From Beijerinckiaceae bacterium (GTDB taxonomy: Bacteria; Pseudomonadota; Alphaproteobacteria; Rhizobiales; Beijerinckiaceae): DNA of 49,043 nucleotides. The stretch is taken from NCBI GenBank assembly GCA_947478405.1, contig CANJVX010000024.1:1-49043 (forward strand). The letters are read 5' to 3'. A program made the position numbers and the translations under genes. The notes beneath the pieces were generated by a model. The model did not search any database. It was given only the letters and a program-made list of their open reading frames with translations, and was not told where the DNA came from. Every line of letters begins with the position of its first letter. The stretch's first letter is position 1. Of this stretch, positions 16,418 through 24,223 are shown piece by piece.

Positions 16418-17080
16418 ATGTCGGTGGACAAGGTTTTGGACGACACCGAGGGGCTTCCGCTGGGCGAGACCGTCTTTCGGGCGCTGCGTGAGGCTTTGCG
16501 ATCGGGCACCTACAAGCCGGGCGACCGCCTGCGTGAGGAAGAGGTGGCGGAGCGGCTGAAAGTCTCCCGAACGCCGGTGCGCGAGGCTTTTGGGCGGCTG
16601 GTGTCCAAAGGGTTGGTCGTGCAGGGACGGGGGCGTGGGCTGATCGTGCGCCGCCTCGACCAGACAGAGGTCGTCGAGCTCTATGCTATGCGCGAAATTT
16701 TGGAGGGTGCGGCAGCACGGCTCGCCGCCAAACATGCCAGCGAACCCGAAGTTGACGCGTTGCGCGATCTCGAAACTGGCTTTGAACAGGCCTCCACCGC
16801 TAAGGACATGGCCTGCTTCAATCGCCTGTTTCACGAAAGCATATTTGCCGCGTCCCGCAATCGCTACCTCGATAGCGCTTTAAAGGAATTGCAGGACGCG
16901 ATTGCCCTGCTGGGGCCTACAACCTTCACCGTGGAGGCGCGCCCCTCGGCAGCCTTTCGCGAGCATCGCGAGCTTATCGAGGCCATCGCCGCGGAAGATG
17001 GCGACAAGGCCGACGCGCTTGCACGGGCCCATATCCGCGAAAGTCTGCGAGCGCGGCTGAAGATCATGCAGGGGGGATAG
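16418..17080 (+). CDS. GntR family regulator, FCD subfamily
   Basis: The protein has 220 residues. The N-terminal winged helix has GDRLREEEVAERLKVSRTPVREAFGRLVSKGLV, the classic GntR recognition region (about 34-66). The C-terminal FCD ligand domain has LYAMREILEGAAARLAA, FNRLFHESIFAASRN and EHRELIEAIAAEDGDKADALARAHI. Conserved Asp/His residues of the FCD metal site are present (FHESI, EHRELI, AHIRES). It is divergent from tcuAB and has a clear FCD operator in the shared upstream region. I infer that it controls tcuAB and itself in response to tricarballylate or a similar acid. The equivalent Salmonella regulator TcuR is LysR-type, so the symbol is not transferred. Confidence 0.92.
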   Translation: MSVDKVLDDTEGLPLGETVFRALREALRSGTYKPGDRLREEEVAERLKVSRTPVREAFGRLVSKGLVVQGRGRGLIVRRLDQTEVVELYAMREILEGAAARLAAKHASEPEVDALRDLETGFEQASTAKDMACFNRLFHESIFAASRNRYLDSALKELQDAIALLGPTTFTVEARPSAAFREHRELIEAIAAEDGDKADALARAHIRESLRARLKIMQGG

Positions 17081-17086
17081 GGCGAC

Positions 17087-17169
17087 CGTCATTGCGAGCG
17101 CAGGCGAAGCAATTGAGGGTCCGCGTTGCCTCTGGATCGCCGCTTCGCCTGCGACTCCTCGCAATGACG
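17087..17169. repeat. Dispersed palindromic element, full copy 2
   Basis: It begins CGTCATTGCGAGCG and ends CTCGCAATGACG. The inner part has GGCGAAGCAATTGAG and CTGGATCGCCGCTTCGCC, a diverged version of the inner repeat. It lies between the GntR stop and the ABC transporter start. A half copy (CTCGCAATGACG) also lies at 19020-19031, after the ABC gene. Confidence 0.85.
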
Positions 17170-17210
17170 TAGACCTTGCCCCCAGCGGCCTCCCGCGCCA
17201 TAAACCTCGC

Positions 17211-19013
17211 ATGGTCAAAGACAAAGAAAAGCCCGCGGGGGCGGGGACGAAAATTGGGCGTGTGATGCGCTTTGTGGCCCATTATTGGATGGTGGCCCCA
17301 AACCTCTTCTTTTCGCTGCTGGCAGTGCGCATCTTCTCAACGCTCATTGATGTGAGCGTTCCTGTGGCTGCTGGCTTGCTCGTTGATGCAGTGGCATCTG
17401 GTAAGACTGATGATCCTGCGCCCGCCATTCGCGCGCTCGTCATTTTTCTTGGGCTTGGTGTTCTCTTTCATATCTTGCGCCAAAGCGTGACTTTTATTGC
17501 CAATCGCCTGTCAGCGCGCGCTATCACAGCCATTGGGCGCGATGCATTTGCCAAGGTGCAGCGTTTTTCTTCCGACTGGCATGCCAATTCTTTCGCCGGT
17601 GCGACGGTGCGCAAAATCACGCGCGGCATGACCTCGTTCGATACATTTACCGATACGCTGGCCTTTGGCCTTGTGCCCGCTTTTATTGTCGTCACAGGCG
17701 TCACCATTATGTTTGCATGGCGCTGGCCTTTACTCGGGCTTGTCACGGGGCTTTCTGTTCTCACATTTATTGTTGTTGTCGTGACGCTGTCGGTTGTCTG
17801 GATCAGACCCGCCAATGTCGCAGCACGCGAATGGGATTCTAAAATGGCGGGCGTGCTGGCAGATTCCATCACCGGCAATGCGGCGGTCAAAAGCTTTGCG
17901 GCAGAAGAGCGCGAGGATCGCCATTTTGCTGATATCGCGCAGGGCTGGCAATGGCGGGCAGTGCGTTCGTGGGATCGGAGTGCTGTCTCGGGTCTCGTGC
18001 AAGCGGTGCTGCTCTTGGTCTTGCAATTGGGCATGCTGGGCACAGGCCTTTGGCTTTGGACGCAGGGGCGTGCAACGCCTGGTGACATTGCAAGCCTCAT
18101 CGCCACGCAATTTCTGATCACCGGCTATTTGCGCGATATTGCCCAGCATGTGCGCTCCGTCCAGCGCACGGTCAACGACATGGACGATGTGCTTGAGTTT
18201 CGCAATGCGCAGCTGCAAGTAGCCGATCGTCCCGATGCCAAGCCACTGCAAGTGCCGAATGGCGTGATTGATTTTGATCACGTCACGTTTCGCTACAAAA
18301 GCGCCAAAGCACCACTCTATGAAAATTTTTCACTGCAGATTCCAGCCGGGCAGAAAATTGGATTGGTGGGAACATCGGGTGCAGGCAAGTCCACTTTCGT
18401 GAAATTGGTTCAGCGACTTTATGATCTGGATGGCGGCCGCATTCTGATTGATGCTCAAGACATTGGTCTTGTCACGCAGACATCTTTGCGCAATGCGGTG
18501 GGGTTGGTGCCGCAGGAGCCCGTGCTCTTCCATCGCTCGATTGCACAAAACATTGCTTATGGGCGCCCCGATGCCAGCGAAGAGGATATCATGCGGGCGG
18601 CTAAACTTGCTCATGTCGATGAATTCGTTCGTGGCCTGCCCAAGGGCTATCAGACGTTGGTGGGCGAACGCGGTGTGAAATTGTCCGGTGGCGAGCGCCA
18701 GCGCGTCGCCATTGCACGCGCGATTCTGGCGGCCACACCGATCCTTATTCTCGATGAGGCAACTTCATCGCTGGACAGCGTGTCGGAGACTTATATTCGC
18801 GAGGCAATGGACAAGCTGTCGGAAGGCCGTACCACGATTGTTATCGCCCATCGGCTCTCGACTGTGCAGCGGCTCGACCGTATCTTGGTGTTCGAGCGCG
18901 GCAAGATTGTCGAGGATGGGACGCACCGCAGCCTCATGGCGCGCGAGAATGGTGTCTATCGCCGTCTGGTCGAGACGCAATCGGGTGCCTTTCTGGCCGA
19001 TGCGGCTGAGTAG
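17211..19013 (+). CDS. ABC exporter, fused permease and ATPase (type IV half-transporter)
   Basis: The protein has 600 residues, the usual length of a half-size exporter. About six membrane helices fill residues 20-320. The ATPase has Walker A GTSGAGKST, a Q-loop (VPQEPVLFHRSI), the ABC signature LSGGERQRVAIARA, Walker B ILILDEATSSLD and the switch His in IAHRLST. It works as a homodimer or with a partner. The substrate is unknown; the architecture fits lipid, peptide or drug export. No accessory genes are adjacent. I see no good ribosome binding site before the ATG at 17211. Confidence 0.93.
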   Translation: MVKDKEKPAGAGTKIGRVMRFVAHYWMVAPNLFFSLLAVRIFSTLIDVSVPVAAGLLVDAVASGKTDDPAPAIRALVIFLGLGVLFHILRQSVTFIANRLSARAITAIGRDAFAKVQRFSSDWHANSFAGATVRKITRGMTSFDTFTDTLAFGLVPAFIVVTGVTIMFAWRWPLLGLVTGLSVLTFIVVVVTLSVVWIRPANVAAREWDSKMAGVLADSITGNAAVKSFAAEEREDRHFADIAQGWQWRAVRSWDRSAVSGLVQAVLLLVLQLGMLGTGLWLWTQGRATPGDIASLIATQFLITGYLRDIAQHVRSVQRTVNDMDDVLEFRNAQLQVADRPDAKPLQVPNGVIDFDHVTFRYKSAKAPLYENFSLQIPAGQKIGLVGTSGAGKSTFVKLVQRLYDLDGGRILIDAQDIGLVTQTSLRNAVGLVPQEPVLFHRSIAQNIAYGRPDASEEDIMRAAKLAHVDEFVRGLPKGYQTLVGERGVKLSGGERQRVAIARAILAATPILILDEATSSLDSVSETYIREAMDKLSEGRTTIVIAHRLSTVQRLDRILVFERGKIVEDGTHRSLMARENGVYRRLVETQSGAFLADAAE

Positions 19014-19089
19014 GCCCCGCTCGCAATGACGGGTGCTTGTCTCCAAGCCCAAGTCGCCCTAAATCTCCCCCAACAGAGTGAGGGCCAAA

Positions 19090-19683
19090 ATGACCGAGAA
19101 CGAGGTTTTGGACGAATTCCGCGCGGCGGGTGCGTTGCTGCAGGGCCATTTCATTTTGACGTCGGGCCTGCGCAGCCCCGTCTTTTTACAGAAAATGTTC
19201 GTCTTCCAGGATCCCCGGCGCACGGAAAAACTGTGCCGTGCGCTCGCGCAGAAAATTGAATCCATCTACGGCAAGATCGACATTGTTGTGGCGCCCGCAG
19301 TCGGTGGCATTGTGCCGGGCTATGAGACCGCGCGCCATCTGGGTGCCAAGGCGATTTTCGTCGAGCGTGAGAATGGAAAATTTGCTCTTCGTCGTGGTTT
19401 TCAGATTGATCCCGGCGCCAAGGTCATCATCGTTGAAGATATTATCACCACGGGCCTCTCGCTGCGTGAAACGCTGGAGAGTTTGCAGGAGCATCTCACG
19501 GGCGGTGCGAAAATTGTCACCGCCGCCTGCCTGATCGATCGGTCCGGTGGTAAGGCAGATGTGGGTGGGCCGTTGGTGGCGCTGGCTACGATGGACATCC
19601 CCACCTATTCGCCCGACGCTCTGCCGCCCGATTTGGCGGCCATGCCGGCGATCAAGCCGGGCAGTCGCGGGCTGAAGGCTTAA
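19090..19683 (+). CDS. pyrE: Orotate phosphoribosyltransferase
   Basis: I chose the ATG at 19090 (197 residues) because GTGAGGG lies 6 bases before it; a GTG at 19078 is also open. The family motifs are present: the N-terminal [35 protein letters not shown], and the PRPP-binding [15 protein letters not shown]. The enzyme joins orotate to PRPP, giving OMP in pyrimidine synthesis. It precedes pdxJ by 14 bases, so the two are cotranscribed. Confidence 0.95.
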   Translation: MTENEVLDEFRAAGALLQGHFILTSGLRSPVFLQKMFVFQDPRRTEKLCRALAQKIESIYGKIDIVVAPAVGGIVPGYETARHLGAKAIFVERENGKFALRRGFQIDPGAKVIIVEDIITTGLSLRETLESLQEHLTGGAKIVTAACLIDRSGGKADVGGPLVALATMDIPTYSPDALPPDLAAMPAIKPGSRGLKA

Positions 19684-19697
19684 GAGGGAGTTTTAGC

Positions 19698-20447
19698 ATG
19701 AGCGCGCCGCGGCTTCGCCTGGGAGTGAATGTTGACCACATCGCCACCGTGCGCAATGCGCGTGGCGGCGCATTGCCTGATCCTGTGCGCGGTGCACTTC
19801 TGGCCATTGAAGCGGGCGCCGACGGCATTACAGCTCATCTGCGCGAAGATCGCCGCCACATTCGCGATGAGGATATTGCGCGCCTGATGGCGAGCATTTC
19901 CAAGCCGCTGAATTTCGAAATGGCAACCACCGATGAGATGATCGCCATTGCCCTCAAGACCAAGCCGCATGCCGCATGTCTCGTGCCCGAAAAGCGCAGT
20001 GAGCGCACCACCGAAGGTGGTCTTGATGTAATCGGCGGGCATGATCACGTGAAACAGGCGACCGCTCAGCTGAAGGCTGCAGGCATTCGCGTGTCACTGT
20101 TTATCGAGCCGTCCATTGCAGCCTTGGAGGCAGCCCATTCCATCGGCGCGCCGGTGGTTGAATTACACACGGGGTCTTGGTGTGAGGCTGTGAGCGAAGG
20201 GGCGGGTCAGGCAGACCATGAATTTGAGCGCATCAAAACAGCCGCCGCCAAAGCAGCTGAGCTGGGGATTGAATGTCACGCGGGCCATGGGCTTGATTAT
20301 GCCACCGCCCAGCAGGTCGCAGCGTTGCCGCAGATCATTGAACTGAACATTGGCCATTTTCTCATGGGAGAGTCTCTCTTCATGGGCTTGCCGGAAGCCA
20401 TTCGCACCATGCGGCGGGCGATGGATAAGGGGCGGGCAGGGGCCTGA
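19698..20447 (+). CDS. pdxJ: Pyridoxine 5'-phosphate synthase
   Basis: The protein has 249 residues. The N-terminal [17 protein letters not shown] is the PdxJ signature. [58 protein letters not shown] and CHAGHGLDY are all family motifs. The enzyme condenses 1-deoxyxylulose 5-phosphate with 3-amino-2-oxopropyl phosphate to form pyridoxine phosphate. A strong GGGAG ribosome binding site precedes the start. In many alphaproteobacteria acpS follows pdxJ and precedes lepB; here it does not. Confidence 0.97.
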   Translation: MSAPRLRLGVNVDHIATVRNARGGALPDPVRGALLAIEAGADGITAHLREDRRHIRDEDIARLMASISKPLNFEMATTDEMIAIALKTKPHAACLVPEKRSERTTEGGLDVIGGHDHVKQATAQLKAAGIRVSLFIEPSIAALEAAHSIGAPVVELHTGSWCEAVSEGAGQADHEFERIKTAAAKAAELGIECHAGHGLDYATAQQVAALPQIIELNIGHFLMGESLFMGLPEAIRTMRRAMDKGRAGA

Positions 20448-20452
20448 GCCCC

Positions 20453-20480
20453 CGTCATGGCGAGCCCCGCGAAGCCATGT
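20453..20480. repeat. Partial copy of the dispersed palindrome
   Basis: CGTCATGGCGAG followed by CGCGAAGCCATG matches the left half of the dispersed element with changes. It lies 6 bases after the pdxJ stop. Confidence 0.55.
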
Positions 20481-20670
20481 AGCCTCTCGAAGGCAAGCCA
20501 TTGAATTTTCAAGATTGATTGCGGTTCCAAGAAAGATTTCGTCGGGTGTCGTGTTTAAGCCGGAATTGGGCTGAACACTTGGCGTGTGGGAGAGCAATCG
20601 CTATAGCTGCCCTATCGGGGCGCGCGCAGCGCCCACCCGCCCGCGATTCGGGCCCATTGCAGGACATTTC

Positions 20671-21453
20671 ATGAGCAGTCCGATCCAATTGGATGAGAAA
20701 AAGGCCAAGGCACAAGATGGTGGCGTGGTCGAGACGATCAAGGTCGTCGTTCAGGCCCTCTTGATAGCACTCGTCGTGCGCACCTTTTTCTTCCAGCCCT
20801 TCAACATTCCCTCGGGCTCACTTATCCCCACGCTGCTGATTGGCGACTATCTGTTCGTCTCAAAATATAGCTACGGCTTTTCGAAACATTCCGCGCCTTT
20901 CAGTCCGAACCTGTTCCCAGGTCGCATCTGGGGTTCTGAGCCCAAGCGCGGCGACATAGCCGTGTTCAAATTGCCCAGCGATGGTTCAACCGATTACATC
21001 AAGCGCGTGATTGGTCTGCCCGGTGACAAGGTGCAGATGGTGCAAGGCCGCTTGCTCATCAATGGCGAAGTGGTGCCGCGCGAGCCGGTGCAAAAAATTC
21101 GGACACGCGATGCCTTTGGTCGCGAGGTTGACGTCCCGACCTATAAGGAAACATTGCCCGGTGGCGTGTCGCATCTCATCATCGAGCGCGATGGTGACAC
21201 CGGCTATTACGATAACACGAAACCTTTCGACGTGCCGGCAGGCCATTATTTCATGATGGGCGACAATCGCGACAATTCCACCGACTCGCGCGTTGCTGCA
21301 AACGATGGGGGCGTAGGTCCCGTGCCGTTTGAAAATTTTGTTGGCCGCGCCGAAGTGATCTTCTTCTCGGTGGAAGAGGGCGACGCAGCTTGGCAATTCT
21401 GGAAATGGCCCTGGAGCGTGCGCTGGTCCCGTTTGTTCCAGCCGGTTCGCTGA
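20671..21453 (+). CDS. lepB: Signal peptidase I
   Basis: From the ATG at 20671 (AGGA 9 bases upstream) the product has 260 residues. The N-terminus has one membrane helix (about 25-40). The catalytic Ser50 is in FNIPSGSLIPTLLIGD and the general base Lys111 in DYIKRVIGLPGDKV; box E is GHYFMMGDNRDNSTDSR. It cleaves Sec and Tat signal peptides on the periplasmic face. The residue after the nucleophile is Leu where Met is usual. The stop overlaps the rnc start (TGATG). Confidence 0.95.
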   Translation: MSSPIQLDEKKAKAQDGGVVETIKVVVQALLIALVVRTFFFQPFNIPSGSLIPTLLIGDYLFVSKYSYGFSKHSAPFSPNLFPGRIWGSEPKRGDIAVFKLPSDGSTDYIKRVIGLPGDKVQMVQGRLLINGEVVPREPVQKIRTRDAFGREVDVPTYKETLPGGVSHLIIERDGDTGYYDNTKPFDVPAGHYFMMGDNRDNSTDSRVAANDGGVGPVPFENFVGRAEVIFFSVEEGDAAWQFWKWPWSVRWSRLFQPVR

Positions 21454-22169
21454 TGCCCCGTCTCATCAAACCGCCCATTGCCGATCTTGAAAAGGCGATT
21501 GGCCATGAGTTTCAGGATCGTGTGTTGTTTGCGCGCGCACTCACGCACGTGAGTGCAGTGGCAAGCGATGCCGCGCGCAGTGAGACCTATCAGCGGCTGG
21601 AATTTTTGGGCGATCGTGTGCTGGGTCTGGCGGTATCAGATATGCTTTGCAGCACTTTTCCCGAGGCTGCGGAAGGAGAGCTATCACGCCGTCTCGCAGA
21701 TCTCGTGCGTAAGGAAAGCTGCGCGGAAGTTTCCATCGAATGGGGCGTTGGGCCGCATCTGAAACTGGGTGACGGCGAAGCGCAGACGGGTGGCCGCAAA
21801 AAGACTGCCATTCTGGGCGATGTATGCGAAGCTTTGATCGGCGCCGTCTTTTTGGACGCGGGCTATGATAAGGCGCGCGAGACTGTTGCAAAAGCCTGGA
21901 CGGCACGCATGCATGCGCCGCGTCGACCGCTGCGAGATCCCAAAACAGCTTTGCAGGAATGGGCGCAGGCGCGCGGCAAGGCAACGCCGGTCTACCGTGA
22001 AGTCTCCCGTTCTGGGCCAGCCCACGCACCGGTCTTTATGATTTCTGTTGAGCTTGAGGATATGGATCCAGCCGAGGCCTCAGGTGCCTCCAAGCGCATT
22101 GCGGAACAATCGGCAGCTCAGGTCTTTCTCATCCGAGAAGGTGTCTGGACGGAAAAGGCGAACGCATGA
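21453..22169 (+). CDS. rnc: Ribonuclease III
   Basis: I chose the ATG at 21453, which overlaps the lepB stop by one base and implies coupled translation (238 residues). An open frame from 21390 lies inside lepB. The RNase III signature ETYQRLEFLGDRVLGLAVSDML and the second acidic site GDVCEALIGAVFLDAG are intact. The C-terminal dsRNA-binding domain runs from DPKTALQEWAQARGK to AAQVFL. The enzyme processes rRNA precursors and structured mRNAs. Confidence 0.96.
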   Translation: MPRLIKPPIADLEKAIGHEFQDRVLFARALTHVSAVASDAARSETYQRLEFLGDRVLGLAVSDMLCSTFPEAAEGELSRRLADLVRKESCAEVSIEWGVGPHLKLGDGEAQTGGRKKTAILGDVCEALIGAVFLDAGYDKARETVAKAWTARMHAPRRPLRDPKTALQEWAQARGKATPVYREVSRSGPAHAPVFMISVELEDMDPAEASGASKRIAEQSAAQVFLIREGVWTEKANA

Positions 22170-23074
22170 GCGAGACACTGAACACGCGCTGCGGCTTTGT
22201 CGCTCTGATCGGCGCCCCCAATGCCGGCAAATCAACATTGATGAATGCGCTGGTGGGCGCGAAGGTGACCATCGTCTCGCGCAAAGTGCAGACCACGCGC
22301 GCACTGGTGCGCGGCATTGCGCTGGAAGGCGACGCGCAAATTATCTTCGTGGATACGCCCGGTATTTTTGCGCCCAAGCGCCGGCTGGATCGCGCTATGG
22401 TGACGTCAGCTTGGGGTGGAGCTGGCGACGCCGATGTGATTGCGCTTTTGGTGGATGTCAAAAAAGGCATCACCGAAGAGGTCGAGGCCATTCTTGAAAA
22501 GCTCAAGGGCGTTCGGCAGACGAAAGTGCTCGTTCTGAACAAAATCGATTCGATCGATCATCCGCGCTTGTTGAAGCTCGCCGCAGATCTCAATGCCAAA
22601 GGCGAATTCAAAGACACTTTTATGATTTCCGCTCTGAAAAGCCACGGCCTGCAAAAATTGCGCGAAACGCTCGCTGGGATGATGCAGCCAAGCCCTTGGC
22701 TCTATCCGGAAGACCAAGTGTCGGATGCGCCATTGCGCTCGTTGGCAGCCGAAATCACGCGTGAAAAACTATTCGAGCGACTGCATGACGAACTGCCCTA
22801 TGAATCAACCGTTGAAACCGAATTGTGGCAAGAACAGCCAGACGGATCAGCGCGCGTTGAACAGACAATTTTTGTAGCCCGCGAAGGCCATAAGAAAATC
22901 GTCATAGGCGAGGGTGGGCGCACAATCAAATCCATTGGTACAGCCGCACGCAAGGATATTATGGAAGCAGCGGAGACCAAGATTCACCTCTTCCTTTTTG
23001 TGAAGGTCCGTGAAAACTGGAGTGATGATCCAGAACGCTACCGTGTCATGGGTCTCGATTTCCCCAAAAACTGA
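22166..23074 (+). CDS. era: GTPase Era
   Basis: The protein has 302 residues and overlaps rnc by ATGA. GTPase motifs are G1 GAPNAGKST, the switch region VQTTRALVRGI, G3 DTPGIF and G4 NKID. The C-terminal KH domain has GHKKIVIGEGGRTIKSIGTAARKDI. Era binds the 3' end of 16S rRNA during 30S assembly. The rnc-era pair is a conserved ribosome-maturation unit. Confidence 0.97.
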   Translation: MSETLNTRCGFVALIGAPNAGKSTLMNALVGAKVTIVSRKVQTTRALVRGIALEGDAQIIFVDTPGIFAPKRRLDRAMVTSAWGGAGDADVIALLVDVKKGITEEVEAILEKLKGVRQTKVLVLNKIDSIDHPRLLKLAADLNAKGEFKDTFMISALKSHGLQKLRETLAGMMQPSPWLYPEDQVSDAPLRSLAAEITREKLFERLHDELPYESTVETELWQEQPDGSARVEQTIFVAREGHKKIVIGEGGRTIKSIGTAARKDIMEAAETKIHLFLFVKVRENWSDDPERYRVMGLDFPKN

Positions 23075-23086
23075 CGGAGCGATCTG

Positions 23087-23326
23087 ATGAGCGTCTCGCC
23101 TCTTAATCTGCGTAAACGTTTTACCGCCTATCGCTATCTGACCGGTCCCGATGATTCCTCTTTCTGCCATCGGGTGACGCAAGCCATCAACAATGGCTGG
23201 TCACTCTATGGCCCGCCCACGCTCACTTTTGATCCGGTACAGGGCCGCGTGATTTGCGGACAGGCGATCACGAAGGATGTCGAAGGCGAGGATTATTCAC
23301 CTGAGATGAAGCTCGGCGAAATGTGA
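23087..23326 (+). CDS. DUF1737 domain protein
   Basis: The protein has 79 residues. YRYLTGPDDSSFCHRVTQAINNGWSLYGPPTLTFD then RVICGQAITKDV is the typical DUF1737 pattern, a small alpha-beta domain of unknown role. A GGAG ribosome binding site precedes the ATG at 23087, and the gene begins 12 bases after era. It probably belongs to the era operon. Confidence 0.88.
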   Translation: MSVSPLNLRKRFTAYRYLTGPDDSSFCHRVTQAINNGWSLYGPPTLTFDPVQGRVICGQAITKDVEGEDYSPEMKLGEM

Positions 23327-23329
23327 TGC

Positions 23330-23360
23330 CGTTATTGCGAGTGCAAGCGCAACAATCGAG
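23330..23360. repeat. Partial copy of the dispersed palindrome
   Basis: CGTTATTGCGAGTGCAAGCG then AACAATCGAG matches the left arm of the dispersed element with substitutions. Confidence 0.5.
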
Positions 23361-23425
23361 CGTTTCATATGCTGCCACTCAACCGCTTTCTCACTTTGCG
23401 CTTTGCAAAGACGACAGGGGGCTTA

Positions 23426-24142
23426 ATGGAATGGCGTGACGAAGGCCTGGTAATTGGCGTTCGTCGGCATGGCGAGAGCAGCGTCATTGCCGAATTGATG
23501 ACGCGTGGTCATGGCCGCCATATGGGTCTTGTGCGTTCGGGCCGTTCGCGGTCCATGCAGCCTGTATTGCAGGCCGGCAATCATGTTGAAGCGCATTGGC
23601 GCGCGCGCATTGAAGAGCATCTGGGCCAATATGCCTTGGAGGCGTCGCGCTTGCGCACAGCCGAATTGATGGCCTCATCACAGGCGCTTCACGGGATAGG
23701 ACTTGTCAGCGCCTTGTTGCGTCTTTTGCCCGAGCGAGAGCCACACGAAAATCTCTATGAGATGGCCTCCCTCATTGTCGAGCATTTGCAGGATCAGGAT
23801 GTCGCGCCCGCACTCATTGTGCGGTTTGAGCTCGCGCTTTTGGTCCAATTGGGTTTTGGGCTTGATCTGTCGGAATGCGCAGCCACGGGCGCACGCGAGG
23901 AGCTTGTTTATGTCTCGCCAAAATCGGGCCGCGCTGTCTGCCGTGCGGCGGGGGCACCTTGGTCGGAGCGCCTTTTGCCTTTGCCAAATTTTCTGACACT
24001 GGAGAAAATCGCCATGCACGCGCCACGCGATGATGTGCGCGAGGCATTTCGCATGACCGGCTATTTTCTGGAGCGTGATATTTTTTCAGCGCGTGGTCTC
24101 CCCATGCCCGAGGCGCGGGGTGCCTTTATTGCCTGCCTCTAG
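23426..24142 (+). CDS. recO: DNA repair protein RecO
   Basis: From the ATG at 23426 the product has 238 residues; an upstream ATG at 23369 would add 19 non-conserved residues. The N-terminal OB fold begins MEWRDEGLVIGVRRHGESSVIAELMT and continues GRHMGLVRSGRS. The C-terminal helical domain has YEMASLIVEHL, FELALLVQLGFGLDLSECAATG and YVSPKSGRAVC. Zinc-binding cysteines of some RecO proteins are absent, as usual in alphaproteobacteria. RecO anneals DNA and helps RecR load RecA on gaps. Confidence 0.94.
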   Translation: MEWRDEGLVIGVRRHGESSVIAELMTRGHGRHMGLVRSGRSRSMQPVLQAGNHVEAHWRARIEEHLGQYALEASRLRTAELMASSQALHGIGLVSALLRLLPEREPHENLYEMASLIVEHLQDQDVAPALIVRFELALLVQLGFGLDLSECAATGAREELVYVSPKSGRAVCRAAGAPWSERLLPLPNFLTLEKIAMHAPRDDVREAFRMTGYFLERDIFSARGLPMPEARGAFIACL

Positions 24143-24223
24143 TCCGCCTTTTCTGGGGGCGGGTTAAAAGGAAACAAAAAGGGAACTTGCGGGGTCTCGC
24201 CGCATCAGCTAACCCCCTGACTC

